Shown piece by piece: positions 46,101 to 61,202 of a DNA stretch of 64,000 nucleotides. Below the pieces are notes generated by a model that saw only the letters and a list, made by a program, of their open reading frames with translations, made no database searches and was not told where the DNA came from. Numbering within the stretch: position 1 is the stretch's first letter; the number at the start of each line of letters is the position of its first letter. Origin of the DNA: Liolophura sinensis (taxonomy: Eukaryota; Mollusca; Polyplacophora; Chitonida; Chitonidae); assembly GCF_032854445.1 (NCBI RefSeq), contig NC_088301.1, positions 33,963,187 to 34,027,186 on the forward strand, given 5' to 3'. A program made the translations under genes and the position numbers.

Positions 46101-49100
46101 GCTGATTGGCATCTCAACATGCAATTGTACATTAGACATGCTCAACACATCATAAACCTTAGTATTAATACGTATCGGTGTATGTAATTCAACTTACAGA
46201 ATTTAAGTTGAATTTAAGTTGACCGATCAGTTCACCCAATAATTGCGTGATTATTGTGTTTACTGGCTAAAGAATGAAGTCTGGCAAGGAAAACTGAACA
46301 ATAACATTTTCTCCACAGAAATGAAAGGCTTTACCTTTTGGTGCATTTCTAAAAAACTTGTAGCCAATGTTCTAGCACTGCTGTGTGTAATTTCCAGATT
46401 TTTTTTGTCAGTTTGTACTGTACAGTATTTCACTTTAGGTTTAGCTTTTTCAAGTGACATCAAAGAACATTTCACGAACAATCTATGGATACACGATATA
46501 CTGTAGGCTAGAGCTCCAATATTATGAAAACATTTTACATAATATGTCCAGACATATGCACATACGCATAGGAAATTAAAAGATGCAAACAATTTACTAG
46601 ATTACTGTGCTTGTTTGATAGTGTTCATGTCAAAACAAGGGTGATATTTGTAATCCCAAATGAACACCTATAAAACTTAGAGAAACGTTAAGTCTTGAAA
46701 AGTTATAACAGTCGCCATTACATGAAGGTTATTGCCAATCCTCGCAGTCCAGGTACCATATGTTACATACAGGAGCTGCCTGCCCAGGCCTACATGTACT
46801 CATAGTTAAACAGGAAAAGAAAACTCGAGCTATTGGGCAGAGTGTTATTTATGTCATGTAAGTTTAAGAAGTTTAAGATACTGAAGACAATTTCACTTTT
46901 ACATGATGGCATATTAAAATGGTGAAATTTTACCGGCCTTATATACGACACTAGCTGACGTATAAGAGCCTGATAAATAATTAGCCAAACTTCATGAAAA
47001 ACTGAGAATCAAGCAAAACATGTCACTTGGAAAATGCTAAAGGTATTCAGGTGAAATACAGTATTCAATAAGTAGAAATATGTATGTAACAGTTTTAGCT
47101 GAACACCATATTTAACAACTTTTCCTTTTCCCTTACTAGTATATGACAGTCATTTGGGGGAGGTGGCCTCTGTGGCTCAGCGCACTTGCGCAACGTAATG
47201 TCCCAGGAGCCTCTCACCAATGCGGTCGCTATGAGTTCAATCCAGCAACCTACAGATTGTTACGGGTATCCTCCAGGCTCTGCCCTTTTCTTCCCACCAT
47301 AATGCTTGGCCGCTGTCGTATAAGTGAAATATTCTTGAGTACGCTATAAATCACCAATCAAATAAATAAATCATTTTTAAGGATGACGGGAAAAGGAGTA
47401 CCCCACATAAATCACTGACNNNNNNNNNNNNNNNNNNNNNNNNNNNNNNNNNNNNNNNNNNNNNNNNNNNNNNNNNNNNNNNNNNNNNNNNNNNNNNNNN
47501 NNNNNNNNNNNNNNNNNNNNNNNNNNNNNNNNNNNNNNNNNNNNNNNNNNNNNNNNNNNNNNNNNNNNNNNNNNNNNNNNNNNNNNNNNNNNNNNNNNNN
47601 NNNNNNNNNNNNNNNNNNNAATCATGGAGGAAGAATAGATGGAGGCACAACTATAAGGCTTCAAAGTGTTCAACGTACGTTACCGACACTGAGAGGTTCG
47701 CTCTCTACTGTTACGAGAGATTAAAGTCATGCTCACGGAGATCTGCCGACAATGCCTCTAAGTTTGTTTAGGTCTACTTCTGTTTGTGGTTTTTGGTTGA
47801 AATTAAAATAAATAAATATTTTGAACATTGAAGTTAGCTGTATATATGCAAATAAAGAGACAAATCAAGACAAAGAAAGAACTGGCTGGCATCTTGATCT
47901 TGGAATCACACAAACCAAGCAGAAAATACATGTACATGTGTAACATTAAAGTTTCTATAAAAATCACGTGAGCTGTTGATCATTCTTTAATTAGCGTCCT
48001 TTATGCCCTGCATAAAAAAAATCATGCAGCAATAATGTAATCATATTTTGTTCTTATTTCAAAATGACCTCAGCCCTGTCTTTGAACGTGTTACAATTCG
48101 AAATCGGTAATAAAGTTTCTTCAATGTATAAAGTGGGTTGAATAATTTTCAAAGACAGTTCCATTTTTAATGGCAATAAGTTAAGCAGGTTTTGGTAAAT
48201 ACTGACAATTTGATTCTTTGAAAGACTATTAATTTTTGGCTCCAAAAATATTGTCATCCAATGCATATGTTTTATTAAAAGCTCAGAGCATTAATCTGTA
48301 TTTTTTTAACTTGATTTTGATATGTACCATATATTGATCAACTACAGGGCTGAGTGCCAGGATGACCAATGTTCCTTAAAGCATTGTTGTGACTTTTGTT
48401 AGACCATGTCCTTACAATATATGAACAGTATTAAACAATGTGTAAGCCTACAGGCTTAATTGCTGTATGTGCATTCATGCTGGATAGCCCTGAGAGGAAA
48501 ATATTGTAGAAATAGCTCTTGAATTACTTCCAAAAACTGGAAAAGCCGTGTTTCCAACTCCCAAATAATGTGGTATGTATACACTTTTCATTTTGCTCTT
48601 TTGGTTTGTGTAACCTTTTTTTTTTATGACAGCTGATCACAAAGTATATCGCTACTCTGTCAAAGACAGGCGAAATTCTAGTTTTCTCAGTTTGTTAATG
48701 TTGATGAAATGTTAGAATATTTAATATGCTTCCAACTTCCAATTCACTTAAGCAGTCTAGCACAGTACAATAATTGGATAGGGTATCTACGTTCACATGG
48801 AATTTCATTATTCTCAATTGATCAGAGAGCATTTCAAATTACAAAAAATAGTCTTTTTCAGATCAGTGTAAAAACAAGTCTTGTACACCTGTCAGTCAAA
48901 TGTGCTCATAAGTCATTTTATAAGCAATTTAGATCCGTTCTTGCTGAACAGCTTTTTACGATGTATATACAGGGAAAAATGTACAGAGGTACATGTAATT
49001 CATGTATTCTTTGGGGAAAGCTCCTTTTCTGGGCAAGTCTAACTGATCGTTGGTAACGCACAGAGCATGTACATCACAGCGGAACAAGACTGCATGAAGC

Positions 49101-51794
49101 CTTTTCATAGCCATTAGGATAGCATGCCAAATTCATCACACTGTGCTAGAACACCTTCATATCCATTAGATGACGATTTTGTTTCAAAATGCCATTATAA
49201 AGGCCATTAAAATTCTATATAAACTTTATTTATTTATGTATTTATTTGATTGTTTTTACGCCGTACTCAAGAATATTTCACTTATACGACAGCAGCCAGC
49301 ATTATGATGGGAAGAAAAGGGCAGAGCCTGGAGGAAGTTCCGGGGGGAACCCACGACCATCCGCAGGTTGCCGACAGACCTTCCCCCTTACGGCCAGAGA
49401 GAAAGCCAGCATGAAATTGACTTGAAATCACAGCGACCGCATTGGTGAGAGGCTCCTGGGTCATTATACCGGTACTCAGAAATGTACATGAAGGTATTCG
49501 CGCTGCAGGCAAGGATGAACTTAGTAACTTTCGACATAGCAGACAACATATATATAGGGGGCCTATATAGGCCTACAACTACAAGTAGCCCTTATCTTAG
49601 GCCTTCGTCTAGAAAACAAACTGCTAGTAAGCTGAATAATCGCACAGCATGCTCTCCAGGTCAAAATCAAAACCAACATCTCCACACATCAATCCATCGA
49701 TCAAGGTTACTATTGAGGGATGAACTAGTGCATCACTAGAGATGACCTCACTTGGCTTAGTTAATGCTGTCTGTAGATTGAATGCAGATGAACTGGTAGT
49801 TACAGTAGTGGGAAGTATGACTAGAGGTGACATGACAGCTAAATAATCGTGGCTTTGTTGATGATGAACTGGCAGTTACAGTAGCAGGGTGTTGTATTGC
49901 AGAGATACATGTAGGCACACTAGGTTTTGTTGATGATACATCAGTAGTCATGGCTTTCCACATTACCAACTTTTCACCCTCGGATATACGCTGAAACACA
50001 GCAAGGTTCAACACACTTTGTCACCCTTGCCCCCCATAATTTGTGACGCACAGAAGTTGAACAGTGAAACTATCAAGGCCCCTGTGGCACGGAGGCTGTT
50101 GGTATATATTTGGGACAGATTACAGTGTTCAGTCAGTTTAGAAATGAAGTGTCATATAATGTCCTTCCTTTTCAATAACCTATAAGGGGACTCAGGTAAA
50201 TGGAAGAATAAATCTTTTTCCTGTCAATTTCACAATGACAGGGTATTGGAATATTGTACCATGGCCAAGTTGTTTCAATTCATTAATTCTGACGATGTCA
50301 AATTTCTTACCGTGTGTCAGAGCTTTCAAATAATGATTTATTCCATACCAGAAAATTTCTAGGAAATTTGTTTTATAGTGAGTATTTTGGAACAATCCAT
50401 GTAAAAGTGTGATAAAGTTTCATTAAAACTCATCGGGTTGTATGCCTCGAAATCCACATCTTGTTGCTTTTTGAGGAGGTATTCACGAAATATTCTTGCC
50501 ATGGTTAAATTACAGTTTTTTTCTTGACTCTGGAATAAATTTGGCTTTTTTTTCTAGCAATTCTTCACTGGTATGACATGCAAATTGATTCTTGCCACCT
50601 GTCGACACATCAACTTTATCCTCCATTTTGAGAAAAATGACAACAGTCACACTGAGCTATCCCCCTTATTATAATCCTGTGCAGTAATTCTAATGCGCAG
50701 GGTATATGACATTTAAACCCCCAATGTGAGTCATATACCCTGTGTGGACGTGTTTTTCTTGATATATGGTTTTTACATATGCACACTGTCTTATTCGCTG
50801 ATGTACTAAAAAAATTTGGATTTCAACATTAATTTCAAACTGCAGTAACACCTGTTTTTATCAAAGAGCCTTGTGAAACCCAGAATAAAAGACATCAAGT
50901 TTTATGTAATATGACTGTGTCATGTCTTAACATGTAGAAAAATACATGTAGGTCTCACTTCATGCTGCAGAAAATAAATACAAGCCGAGTAGCACACACG
51001 GCAGTGAAAGATTTATACATTTATTGCTGGTAAACTCCACACACAACAAACTTGCACATGAATGGAAGACGGTTAGTCAGCAACATGTACTGGGCCCCTG
51101 CATAGTCAAATGCTCTGGCAGGTGCTCAAGAAGTTTGTCACATTTTTGAGAAGAGCTCTTATCTCAATCGGACTAAAACACCTATTTCTAATTCAAAGAA
51201 ATAGCGTTGTGTAAAGCAGGGATCAGAGAACAGAAACTCCTTGCATACAAGTATGTGTAGGGTTATCAAGACATGCTATTTACACCATTATGTACAATTA
51301 CAATAACATTTAATTCAGCATCCAACATTTCCATCTTGTCCCTCTCTGTAATTTTAAATGAAAATACAGAGAATAATTTTACAAAGGTTATTGTAGTGAA
51401 AGTAGAGGATGCATATGACTTTAGAATGGAGTCAATACACAAACCCTCCTGTAAGAAGAATGTGCCCAGGGTCCACTTTCACAACACTCTGCATGTCATA
51501 CTTCTTATAACTTTTTTCATAAAAGACGTCTACGTTATAGTGCCAGAAGGCGACTTCATTTATGAGAAAACTTGCTAAAATTTGAACTAGATTCTGCTGG
51601 ATTCCCGCAAAGCAAATCCATACAGATTCTGGCAAAAAGGTGGTGAAATTCTTTATTCACATACTCTATATCTTACCCTGAATTTGAGCAGCCTCCTTGA
51701 GATCCACAACAACATAACCAGTAAGGTTTTCTCCTGCATGATAGATTCGGGATCGAGTATGAAAATGCAGGAAGAAAAACTTGACTTTCCCCAT
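40153..51794 (-). CDS. ARRDC3: Alpha-arrestin (arrestin domain-containing protein) with two PPxY motifs, seven exons
   Basis: Alpha-arrestins recruit NEDD4-family ubiquitin ligases through PPxY motifs to membrane cargo (family knowledge). Exons: 51677-51794, 45827-45952, 45164-45388, 44396-44572, 42939-43112, 41704-41947, 40153-40193. All are GT-AG with agreeing phases except a 2-base shortfall inside exon 3. With that allowed for, about 368 codons result. The N-domain begins MGKVKFFLLHFHTRSRIYHA and includes GFHTVTFQYHCP then IPSSFE. The C-domain shows VDKGGYVPGEKVKIYGKINN and LPIEIVIGTV. PPxY motifs are at about 347-350 (APPPY) and 357-360 (PPPPYDEV), just before the stop. An in-frame TAA lies four codons upstream of the ATG. 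Closest class is ARRDC1-5/TXNIP; the paralogue is not resolved and the symbol is a family guess. Confidence 0.85.
42088..42381 (+). mobile_element. SINE family 1 with perfect 12-bp target-site duplication
   Basis: CTTGCATTTATG occurs at 42088-42099 and again at 42370-42381, exactly bracketing the SINE. The SINE has its head (GCCTCTGAGGCCGAAGTGG), body, and tail GAGTACGGCGTAAAACACAA with CAAATAAAT. The intact duplication marks a comparatively recent insertion, in arrestin intron 6 region between exons 5 and 6. Confidence 0.92.
45164..45388 (-). CDS. Arrestin exon 3 carrying an apparent 2-bp frameshift
   Basis: The 5' part reads DNSDGEELDQGFHTVTFQYH in one frame and the 3' part LYIPSSFETKSSKVQYYLVA in another. 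Both parts match the arrestin N-domain. The switch falls at the short alternating run in CTATATCC (plus 45312-45320). Loss of one AT unit explains it, and the exon length (225 plus 2 nt) then fits the flanking phases. Confidence 0.75.
47158..47373 (+). mobile_element. SINE family 1 in arrestin intron 1
   Basis: Head GGCCTCTGTGGCTCAGCGC with B box GAGTTCAATCC, conserved CCACCATAATGCTTGGC, TATAAGTGAAATATTCTTGA and a CAATCAAATAAATAAATC tail. A possible short TCATTT duplication flanks it. Confidence 0.85.
47420..47619. other. Assembly gap (200 N) in arrestin intron 1
   Basis: Placeholder-sized gap. Because exon 1 (phase 1) joins exon 2 (two-base start) in frame, no coding exon needs to be hidden here. 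Confidence 0.95.
47620..49224. other. Arrestin intron 1, nothing recognised
   Basis: Includes a 115-codon open frame on the plus strand (48709-49056) with no recognisable product or splice context; I do not call it a gene. Confidence 0.45.
49225..49475 (-). mobile_element. SINE family 1, minus orientation, in arrestin intron 1
   Basis: (TTTA)n tail, TTACGCCGTACTCAAGAATA, CGACAGCAGCCAGCATTATG, CCACGACCATCCGCAGGTTG and CAGCGACCGCATTGGTGAGA, then GGCTCCTGGGTCAT. The tRNA head is mostly lost. This is the longest well-preserved body in the window. Confidence 0.9.
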
Positions 51795-53899
51795 AGGCTT
51801 GTATTAACTTAGATTTCCTCTCGATTCAACAAAGGTCTTCTTTAGGCATCACAGTGTGTACACTGCAAATACATAACATAATTTGAAAAAACACTGAAAT
51901 CACCTGCCAGTTGATACATTTTTACATCTACACAATTACATACATGATACATGTAAATATATGTGTTCAATGTAAGAAGAAATCAAAATAGATTCAACTG
52001 AAGAAATGCTGTTTTCTTCATCTACTCACATAAAGTGGGACAATTCTGAAGCAGAAATTATACGTACAAAATGACGCTGTGAGATGGACGCTGCTACATG
52101 GCACTATTTACAAGTATTAGCTAATTCAGATGTACTTATTACAAAGTTCAGATTACTGTAAGTTACATGTACTTGCATAAAAGCATACACCAACCAGCAA
52201 ATGAAATATATAGCTCTACAATCCAACAGCATATGGCACAAACTGAAGCATTCCTTGGCCCACATAGACCTAATTCACATCCTATATTATTACATAGTTC
52301 ATACTCTGCACACCACAGTGAGACTGTTACTGTTATTAACACTTTGTACATGTAATTAGCAATTACCAATACATTAGCTGTTCCCAGAAGGACAAATCAA
52401 CAGGAGATACATGTACATACTGCTCACATGTCCTGTTACCATGCTTACCAACTGGATGCACATACACAAGTTCTACTAGTCATATTTATGGTGCCATATA
52501 ATTGTATATGTATGTACATACAGCAATATGTGTTTGTATTCTCCGTTTTCACTCAAGCTTAGTGTACATGTATGTGTGTTTCAATGTATAAAATATCCTG
52601 TATGTGTACACTTGTAGCTTGAAATTTTAAATACTATCATAAATAGAGTTCTTAAACAATTTTTGGGCACACATTATCACATGAAATAGCTTGTAGACCC
52701 AAGAGCCTCAATACATAAAGTACTTAAAGAATTATTGTCCAGATTTAGCTACTGGTCCTAATTATAAAGATTATAAACTGTTTAAACAGTCTAGAGACGT
52801 TAACGGAACTGGAAAGCCTATGTTGTGTGAAAGTCAGTGAGGCTGAGAGGAAAGCCGTGGAGGACGGCCAATTATCGTGTGTATGTCAATATCGGAGTCA
52901 TAATTTTGCAGTCACATGACAAAGAAAAGTGGTGAGAGCAGATACAGTTGTGTTTGCTGCTGCAAATCCATGCTTTCCTGAGGGCAAAATAGTCTGGAAA
53001 CTCAAAAAAAATAACTCTAGGTTCTTTGATGACCTATTTTTACAACCTTATGCAGAACAGCAAACCATTTTGTTTTTTCACTTCTTTATATCCTCTTGCA
53101 TTATCTTTTATATCATCGTCTGCATGTTTTTGCTGTTGCCTTATGCAAATGTGCTGTGTAACTGCCGTGTCAGCCCTAGTAATGCTTCCTGGTGCAAGTA
53201 TAATGATGCTCTGCCTGCCAAGTATATAGATAGCCCTGGATAGCTGTGATCACTACTTTATGCTTGTACTGGCACTCGCACAGCCATCAGTTGCTACCAT
53301 TTACCCCTGTAGGGTACATAGTATATCATATTACGGGTATTATATTTATAAAATTTCAACGGTGCTGACATCAAATTTTTAACAAGGCCCCTTTCTTCTG
53401 TCTGTTAGGAGGCTGGATACATTGTTATCCTTGTTCTTGGAGCTTGAGACTGCAAATAGTGCGAATGTGTAGCCCTGGCCATTTTTGTGAACTTCAAGTG
53501 CGCAGAGAAATTAAACTTCAATAAATATGGTAAATGAATATTTACCTTTGGCATGATCATAGGCTCAGGATTATAAACAGCCTATTGGTATAGGACCCTA
53601 AGCATCGTAAAGGAGTAACTGGGCAGGCCTAGCAGATTAGTAATAGACTGTTTGCCGGAACTTTTTTTAAGTTTCTTAACCTTTCCCAGACCCTTGAAAC
53701 AAAAAGCGCGCCATCGCTCTCACTCGCAATTGCACACCGAAACCTTACATTGAGAGAGTGATTCATTGTGCCCCTTGCTCTAAAGTGTTCAGTATTTATT
53801 TCATCTATTTCAACAAGATTTCGAAACAAAAATTCTATGAAATGTCCAAACACATAACGAACATACGTTGGCTTGCTCACATACAGAACAACCGACAAT

Positions 53900-53974
53900 A
53901 TGGAAGCTTTGCCGCTTTGAGAAGCGACGCATGCGCACTGAAAATGTTATGAAGCGGAAGACCGTGTTGTGATG
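53900..53974. promoter_or_regulatory. Candidate TATA-less promoter with NRF-1 and ETS motifs
   Basis: ACGCATGCGCA at 53927-53937 is a palindromic NRF-1-type site and GCGGAAG at 53954-53960 an ETS-type site. An ATG follows at 53972 opening a 40-codon frame (to 54094) of unknown meaning. The promoter may serve the arrestin gene (minus), an unseen plus-strand gene, or both. Confidence 0.4.
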
Positions 53975-55000
53975 GCATCCATCATAACTGAGAGAGGCAA
54001 CAAGGGAAATTTTGTGAATTTATCCACTTTTCTAGGGTGGAATGCGAGTGACATTGGCTATGACACGAGTGATGTACAAGAGCGTGTTTGGTGATTAAAG
54101 TACATCGTAGAACATGCCGAAAATACTCCGATAAAGTTAGAGCAGACAGTAGAATCCACAGGAAAGCAAGGCAGAATTGGTATTTCTTCAATAAATGTGA
54201 TTTTTCATTCATTAAGTACATGTTTTCCTGGGTCATTGTGTATTGCTAAAAATTCATACATGTCCAGTTGAGGATGGTCACCAACAATAAACGAAACGAT
54301 TAAATGAGTTTTCATTATTATGGTTAAGGCTTTATGATGAATTTCAATGAGATATTCTTTATGCATTGATCAGCCAAGCCTTGGTATCTCTACCTATCAG
54401 TGTGTCATTATTTAATGATGTCGTGGATTGAGATTTCTTTCACATGTTCATACCTATTCACTGTGTACTTTAACTAAGACTATGTGTATTTGAGGTCACA
54501 TTTTTTCCTCACAATAGAAAGACAGGTACATGCGATTCATGTCTGCATAACTCCCCTTAGTTCACGACATGGGGCGATTTACTGCTCCCAAGAGACTCCC
54601 CTTAACGAACTGTACGGAGTGATCCACCACTCCCCTTCCATTTCCTTATTTCAAGGTCTGCTATCCTATCCTACAGTAGTGAATGGGAGTAAGCCATCAC
54701 TGCGAGCGCCAGCCTAGTGATAATTTCAAGAAACGAACAAAGTCATCCAGGCCGAGTATAAAAAGCGGAGTTGAAATCACAGAGATATCAGTGTGAATTG
54801 TGACTCATATAAAAGGAGCATGCAAGTACAGAGCATGTTCCAAACAAAATCAACATATATGACGTGACTAAATGGTGACAGAGTTACGGTACTGTCACTG
54901 TAAAGTGTCGCCTTGTCACTCGCCTCTGAGGCCAAAACAAAAGCCGTTCGGAACTAAAAAGTAGATCCGAACGCATAATCTGTTAACGTAGAATACTCAC

Positions 55001-55230
55001 CTCTTGCAAGCAGATTACTGTTGTTCTTAAGAAAATAAAGACTTCAAGCAAAATATCACAAAATAAACACTTTCTAATCTTTCTACAGACAGTCCGCCAA
55101 CACTTTCCACATCCGCATCCAAAGGCACATGCGCGGTATACAGGACATCCTTCAGCCTCGATTCTACGTATGTCAAAGCGAGGCAGAAGGATTTCCCGCA
55201 TCAATTGGACTAACACAACATCAGCATTCA
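55001..55230 (-). other. Possible upstream noncoding exon of the arrestin gene
   Basis: A strong donor, CAAGAG|GTGAGTATTC, lies on the minus strand at 54991-55000. The arrestin exon 1 region has a matching acceptor (atgttatgtatttgcag) about 80 nt before the start codon. The stretch has an open frame (FGCGCGKCWRTVCRKIRK...), but nothing shows it is translated. Confidence 0.35.
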
Positions 55231-57439
<2,209 letters not shown>

Positions 57440-57857
57440 TAAGTGGTATTATTCTTTTGTCTATATATGCTCGTGACGCCGGGCGTTTACAAAACATGTG
57501 TCGTTAATGTATTTACATGTATTTATAAGTCGTTAGCCGAGGGCTCAGGGTCAAGTGTATGCTGTTTTTGCCGAAGGTAGTTCACATTTCTTCCTCTCCT
57601 GACTTTTTTCTCTGATATATTGAGGCTACATATTTTCCTTCAATTATAATAACTGCATAACACATCCGATATTAATCATACTGCATTTTTGTTGAAGATA
57701 TGTATTGAAAAGAAATGACACTTCAACCCACTGAACTACAATGTGAGTGTTACTTTAGTGCATAAATTGGATTGAAATGCAATGACGAGGAGAAAAACAT
57801 TTATATGAGTCCAGAAACACAAAATGCTACTGAAAGTTTTATGCATTATATGTGTAA

Positions 57858-58110
57858 TTATTTATTTATTTGAGTTTTGATATTTTATGCCCTACTGAAG
57901 TATATATTTCACGTATACAACGGCGGCCAACGTTATGCTGGGAGGAAACCGAGCCCAGGGGAAACCCGTGATCATCCTCAGGTCGCAAGTAGACCTTTCT
58001 GCCTAGGACCATCATGGGCTGAACTGTATAGCCTACTTAAAGCAACCACACTGATGAAAGCCAGGATTGTAGTATGCTGTGCTAGCACAAGTACTATACG
58101 TTTGAAAACC
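57858..58110 (-). mobile_element. SINE family 1, diverged, minus orientation
   Basis: TTTATTTATTTGAG tail, TATGCCCTACTGAAG, ACAACGGCGGCCAACGTTAT, GGGAGGAAACC, then a fading body. Confidence 0.75.
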
Positions 58111-58278
58111 CTCGGCACGTGTCAGGCTACCTATAAAATAACCGCATTCAAACTGTCACTTTTGCAAACAAAAATTTAGTAACAGTGATAAAACAACAGA
58201 TTTGTGAAAAATTGTAATTCTCTCTCACTCAGGAAATAACCCCAAAATCTTTCAGAATATGGATTAATACATCCTTGC

Positions 58279-58310
58279 AATATAACAGATAATAATATAT
58301 CTGTTATATT
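58279..58310. repeat. Perfect 13-bp inverted repeat (hairpin)
   Basis: AATATAACAGATA, loop ATAATA, TATCTGTTATATT: a perfect stem with a 6-nt loop in otherwise unannotated sequence. Confidence 0.85.
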
Positions 58311-59630
58311 AGTCCCAGATGTCATCTATGATTTGCCCTAGAACGGCTTATAGTACGAAAGCACCCAGGAACAGTTCAGATCTGCTGAGAACTATGACGT
58401 CATGGTTGCATTTTCCAAGTACATGCAGCATGCAGTATGCCGCAGGTGCCAATACACACAGATAGCCCAAGGTGATTGCATATAAGGACAGTGTAATGAC
58501 ACATGGTGCATGACAGTGAAATATTGAATATTCATGTAAAACCATGGGTATATATATACAGCATAAGAATGATAATCATTTTGCCTGAAAAAAAATCTAG
58601 GCAACATGAATTGTTTTAAAACCCTACCTGTTTCATTCTCATTTTGTCGACATTACTGGACATTACCAAGAGTGGTCAAGTCCAGTCAAGTATATACTCA
58701 GTGCACTAACTATACTTCGGTGGCACCAAACGTGGGTCGGAAACGACCAATTAATTCTAGGCATGAATGCAGACGCAACTGAATCTCTGAATCCTTGCAT
58801 TCTTGTATGAACACTGTACTTAATAAGACACTTACATTGTTCTTACACACAGGGAATGTAGTTGTGACATTTCTTAATGTCTGTGTGATCAATGTTTCTT
58901 CACATACTAGTTCATGATCTTCTACACTGTTGCGTTAGGAAACCACACGTAAAATGCACTTATTTGCGTATATGTGAAAAACTCCAATATCATGTACATG
59001 AACAAAGAATGTATGTACATGTGTCAGAAGCATGCATAATTAGATGAGACACTCCCAGTTTTCTTTTACAGAAATAACTCGTTAAGAATCCATTAATGCC
59101 ATTCTACATATGTTCACTTACCCTTGTCAATTAAAGAAAAGTAACTTGGGAAAGAATGTGTAATCGTACTTTTTCTGCTGCTACTTATATACGCCAGTAC
59201 GTATATGTACACATGCGCGCTGGTAAGAAATATATGCCCTTGTCAGTTTGCTTAAGAAACATACAGCTATACATAGGCATCCGACAAAGAATATCGTTTT
59301 TAAAGAACTTCTTGGGAAGAAAAGAAAGATGATTTTTATTAGAATTCACTTTTTAATGAATAATAAACAAGACGGAAACAAATCTGTTTGTCTTCTCTTT
59401 GTATTTCTGTCAATTACATTATTTCCCCAATTCTGTAATTCTAAGGTGAAATAGCCCAAAACTGGGAGTAAATAAAATGAGAAATGAAAAGAGAAATGAA
59501 TCCATCTATATACATATATGTGCATGTACATGTATTGGCGCTGTACTCTTGTCTGTAGATATACATCGGTTGTTATATATTGTTACATAGTGTTTGTGTG
59601 ACGTCTTTGCCATGCATAATTTCAACTGTG
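58311..59630. other. Intergenic, nothing recognised
   Basis: AT-rich with scattered TACATGTA-type words; no supported gene. Confidence 0.4.
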
Positions 59631-59742
59631 GCTGTATGTAACCAAAAGAACGTAACGTGTAAGTTTTATGACACTATTCAGTTTGGGGAAATGTATGTCA
59701 AGCAGAACGAATGTACAATCTAGTTGTAAAAATAGATATGTA
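59631..59742 (+). repeat. Local direct duplication, copy 1
   Basis: GTGGCTGTATGTAACC through ATATGTAACCTC matches 60222-60356 with few substitutions. Copy 2 has about 16 extra bases (ATGATGTGTGTCTACT) after GACACTAT. Confidence 0.8.
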
Positions 59743-59813
59743 ACCTCTTAATGACCGTAACAGGTCATTCTACATATCATTAACCTGCATGCTTGAGAAA
59801 CATGTACAGTGCC

Positions 59814-59931
<118 letters not shown>

Positions 59932-60221
59932 ATTCAACTGTGGTAAAATAAAGAAATATACACTGCAATCAAATGCGTGGATAAAGCAGCGATCTATGGC
60001 TCTTCGTATTTGATTTTCAACAGGATCTCATGAGTTATTTACACAAAATATCAAAAAAGTAATATCTACTTAACCAACTATTAGTCAAATAATCTGCGAC
60101 TGTGACAGTAGAACTTAATAAATGTGTAATAGTTGGAATCAATGTGAAAACAAAACATGGAAACATCAAACCGAATACCAAAATTATTAGAAATACATTA
60201 TTGTAAAATTAATTTTATCAG

Positions 60222-60356
60222 TGGCTGTATGTAGCCAAAACAACGTAACGTTTAAGTTTTATGACACTATGATGTGTGTCTACTATTCAGTTGTGGGAAA
60301 TGTATGTCAAACAGAACGAATGTACAAGCTAGTTGTACAAATATATATGTAACCTC
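60222..60356 (+). repeat. Local direct duplication, copy 2
   Basis: Partner of 59631-59742, in the same orientation about 590 bp downstream. Confidence 0.8.
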
Positions 60357-61104
60357 ATTTTATTGTATTGTTGTATAGAAGCAATTAAAATGATTAAGTT
60401 TTCTATTTTTAAAACATCTTGGTCGTCTAGGCTGCATTTAGGTCGCACATGGAAGGCATAGTGAAAAGTAGTGACCTATTAAAGACAGATATTATTTTGG
60501 CAAGTTGTCCTACTCAACGCATTGTAACTATATAATTAAGATTTCAACTGTGTTAAATTATACCATTTATTAATTTATATTGGTCTTTCCTGGCTAATTA
60601 AATCTTTTACCTTCCGATGATAGTATTATCTATTCATAATTTGACAATCTGTTATGAAATCATATGAAACACCTACATGTACTCCACAAAGGCACTTGCT
60701 CTTGAAAAAGCTTCTAACATTCAGAATGCTTTAATTTTACAAGGTTGGGTTTTTTTTTGCCTCTATAGCTTATATTGGCCTTCTCAAAGAGACCTTTTTC
60801 TGCTTACCAAGGAGCAAAGTAAATTTTATTATTCTAATGCTTTCCATCCATGCGAGTAAATTGCATACGATCCTATCATGGTTGTATCCCAGTTTGGTGA
60901 AATCTGTAAAACGACACTACCTTATGCCAGTTTCGCATTGTTGCGCAGTTACTCATTCATATTCCATGCCTCACTTGACAACGGCTCGTTGCTAAATTTG
61001 AACACAGCGTATAAGGTAGACCTAACCTTGCTGAGCGTGACAACTTAAACTGTAGATGACAGTTTTATTTTTGGGCCACTAGGCGAGTTTTTGTCTTGAG
61101 GCAC
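60357..61104. other. Upstream region of the 584-aa secreted protein gene
   Basis: No coding signal. The last 200 bp before the TATA box are less AT-rich and may hold regulatory sites that I cannot name. Confidence 0.4.
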
Positions 61105-61111
61105 TATAAAG
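61105..61111 (+). promoter_or_regulatory. TATA box of the 584-aa secreted protein gene
   Basis: TATAAAG stands 98 bp before the ATG at 61203, with GC-rich flanks (GAGGCAC before, GACTGGCTCGGGGAG after). A start of transcription near 61135 would be expected. TATA promoters often mark tissue-restricted genes. Confidence 0.7.
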
Positions 61112-61202
61112 ACTGGCTCGGGGAGAACTTGTCATTTTTCGATATTTCCTGCCTGCAGATCACCTGTTTTACACCTGGCGGTGCGCGCACCTTCTGGCAG
61201 TT

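Noticed and set aside
48709-49056. 115-codon plus-strand frame in arrestin intron 1
   Set aside because: No recognisable domain, no promoter or splice sites, and AT-rich composition like the surrounding intron.
49757-50014. Minus-strand stretch with acceptor-like site reading RISEGEKLVMWKAMTTD, considered as arrestin exon 2
   Set aside because: The segment at 45827-45952 has the correct phase on both sides and continues the arrestin fold. The 49.9-kb stretch would break frame with exon 1.
52929-53243. Plus-strand frame with a hydrophobic segment
   Set aside because: Composition matches AT-rich noncoding DNA, two overlapping frames are equally open, and no gene context is visible.
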